Positions 63,473 to 64,000 of a stretch of 64,000 bases of DNA are shown here, in pieces. The DNA is from Anoplopoma fimbria. Taxonomy: Eukaryota; Chordata; Actinopteri; Perciformes; Anoplopomatidae. How positions within the stretch are numbered: the stretch's first letter is position 1; every line of letters begins with the position of its first letter. The stretch spans positions 3,975,861 through 4,039,860 of the forward strand of contig NC_072467.1 of assembly GCF_027596085.1 (NCBI RefSeq), given 5' to 3'. The translations under genes were made by a program, and so were the position numbers. The notes under the pieces are model-generated. The model was not told the origin of the DNA and searched no databases. It saw nothing but the letters and a program-made list of their open reading frames with translations.

Positions 63473-64000
63473 GTAAAGGCCACCAAATGAGACCGTTGCA
63501 GAGTGTCAGATATGAACCTAGCTCTGTCCATCTGTCCAAGATGATGTGAAACACAATATTGCTCCAATTTTATAACGTTGAATACATTTTTTTGCATATC
63601 TGGCTGGCCTAATAATCACAGAGAATTAAATTGATGTATAGGTTTGCAGTAATTTGTGGTGTACTCATCCAGCTATTCCAGTTCTGTTTACAACCAGCAT
63701 CCCCAAAATGGTTCATTGCAGTTAATTAACACTGGAGGCTTGTAACAGCAGTCTTAAACCTCATTATGGTAAGTTTTACAAACCGCTCTGCTGCCTCATG
63801 TAGTAGCTCGGAGATTGAACCTCCTCCTGGAGGGCTGCAGGATACAAGCATCTAAAAGTAGCTGGTAAATTTTATAAAAGGTAAATTCTACACAGACTGT
63901 TGCAGTTTAATAAATACTGGCAAATCTTATCTCATGCTCACTGACTCTTTCTGAGTCGATGCTATAGGAAAAAATAAGTGTGATGTGTTACAAATATAAA
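63473..64000. other. Intron after C2B exon b, running off the window
   Basis: Begins gtaaag. No exon matching the last part of C2B was seen before the edge. Confidence 0.85.

Overview
The window is vertebrate nuclear DNA, almost certainly from a ray-finned fish. It is intron-rich and AT-biased, full of CA, ATT and GATA microsatellites, and carries a tRNA-derived SINE with a tail common in fish genomes. No bacterial, viral or organellar genes are seen. One gene dominates: the plus-strand orthologue of PCLO (Piccolo, the giant presynaptic active-zone scaffold). I place 34 exons from 11982 to 63472, each with splice sites and matching reading phase. They encode about 8,390 residues, against roughly 5,000 in mammals. 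The true first exon (start codon) is not recognised, and the last C2B exon(s) lie beyond the right edge. Fish often have two copies (pcloa, pclob); I cannot say which this is.

Layout. Positions 1-10,100 are non-coding, with microsatellites, an old local duplication (3376/3708), a retroelement fragment and a complete SINE (9491-9788). A GC-richer segment at about 10,140-10,580 with an NRF1-like site is a candidate promoter or 5' UTR exon. It is followed by a recent 177-bp duplication (10797/11599). The N-terminal Gln/Pro-rich exon (11982-13260) ends inside zinc finger 1. Positions 13749-27670 hold ten tandem phase-0 exons of one repeating design: the last Cys pair of one finger, a low-complexity linker with a conserved GKMFGFGSS box, and the first three Cys pairs of the next finger. 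A 6.5-kb intron follows, then the exon that closes the last finger (34139) and a 6.9-kb exon (35653-42571). Next come the coiled-coil exon (43079), the conserved C-terminal half (44807-47822), the PDZ domain (51911-54251), C2A (55471-58961, with a 27-nt microexon) and most of C2B (63052-63472).

Main novelty. Mammalian Piccolo has two such zinc fingers; this gene encodes eleven, all with eight cysteines. Each finger is split by a phase-0 intron at the same point, so skipping any set of modules would still give whole fingers in frame. One module (25645-26304) is a chimera. Its first 176 bp match the next module and its last 484 bp match the previous one, with the junction in a shared ctacagcagYaaa. 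This records a tandem duplication whose breakpoints lie inside coding exons.

Working model, combining family knowledge with inference: the finger array is the N-terminal vesicle-side binding region. The large exon and coiled coil bind cytoskeletal and active-zone partners, and PDZ-C2A-C2B connects to calcium, phospholipid and RIM/cAMP-GEF signalling.
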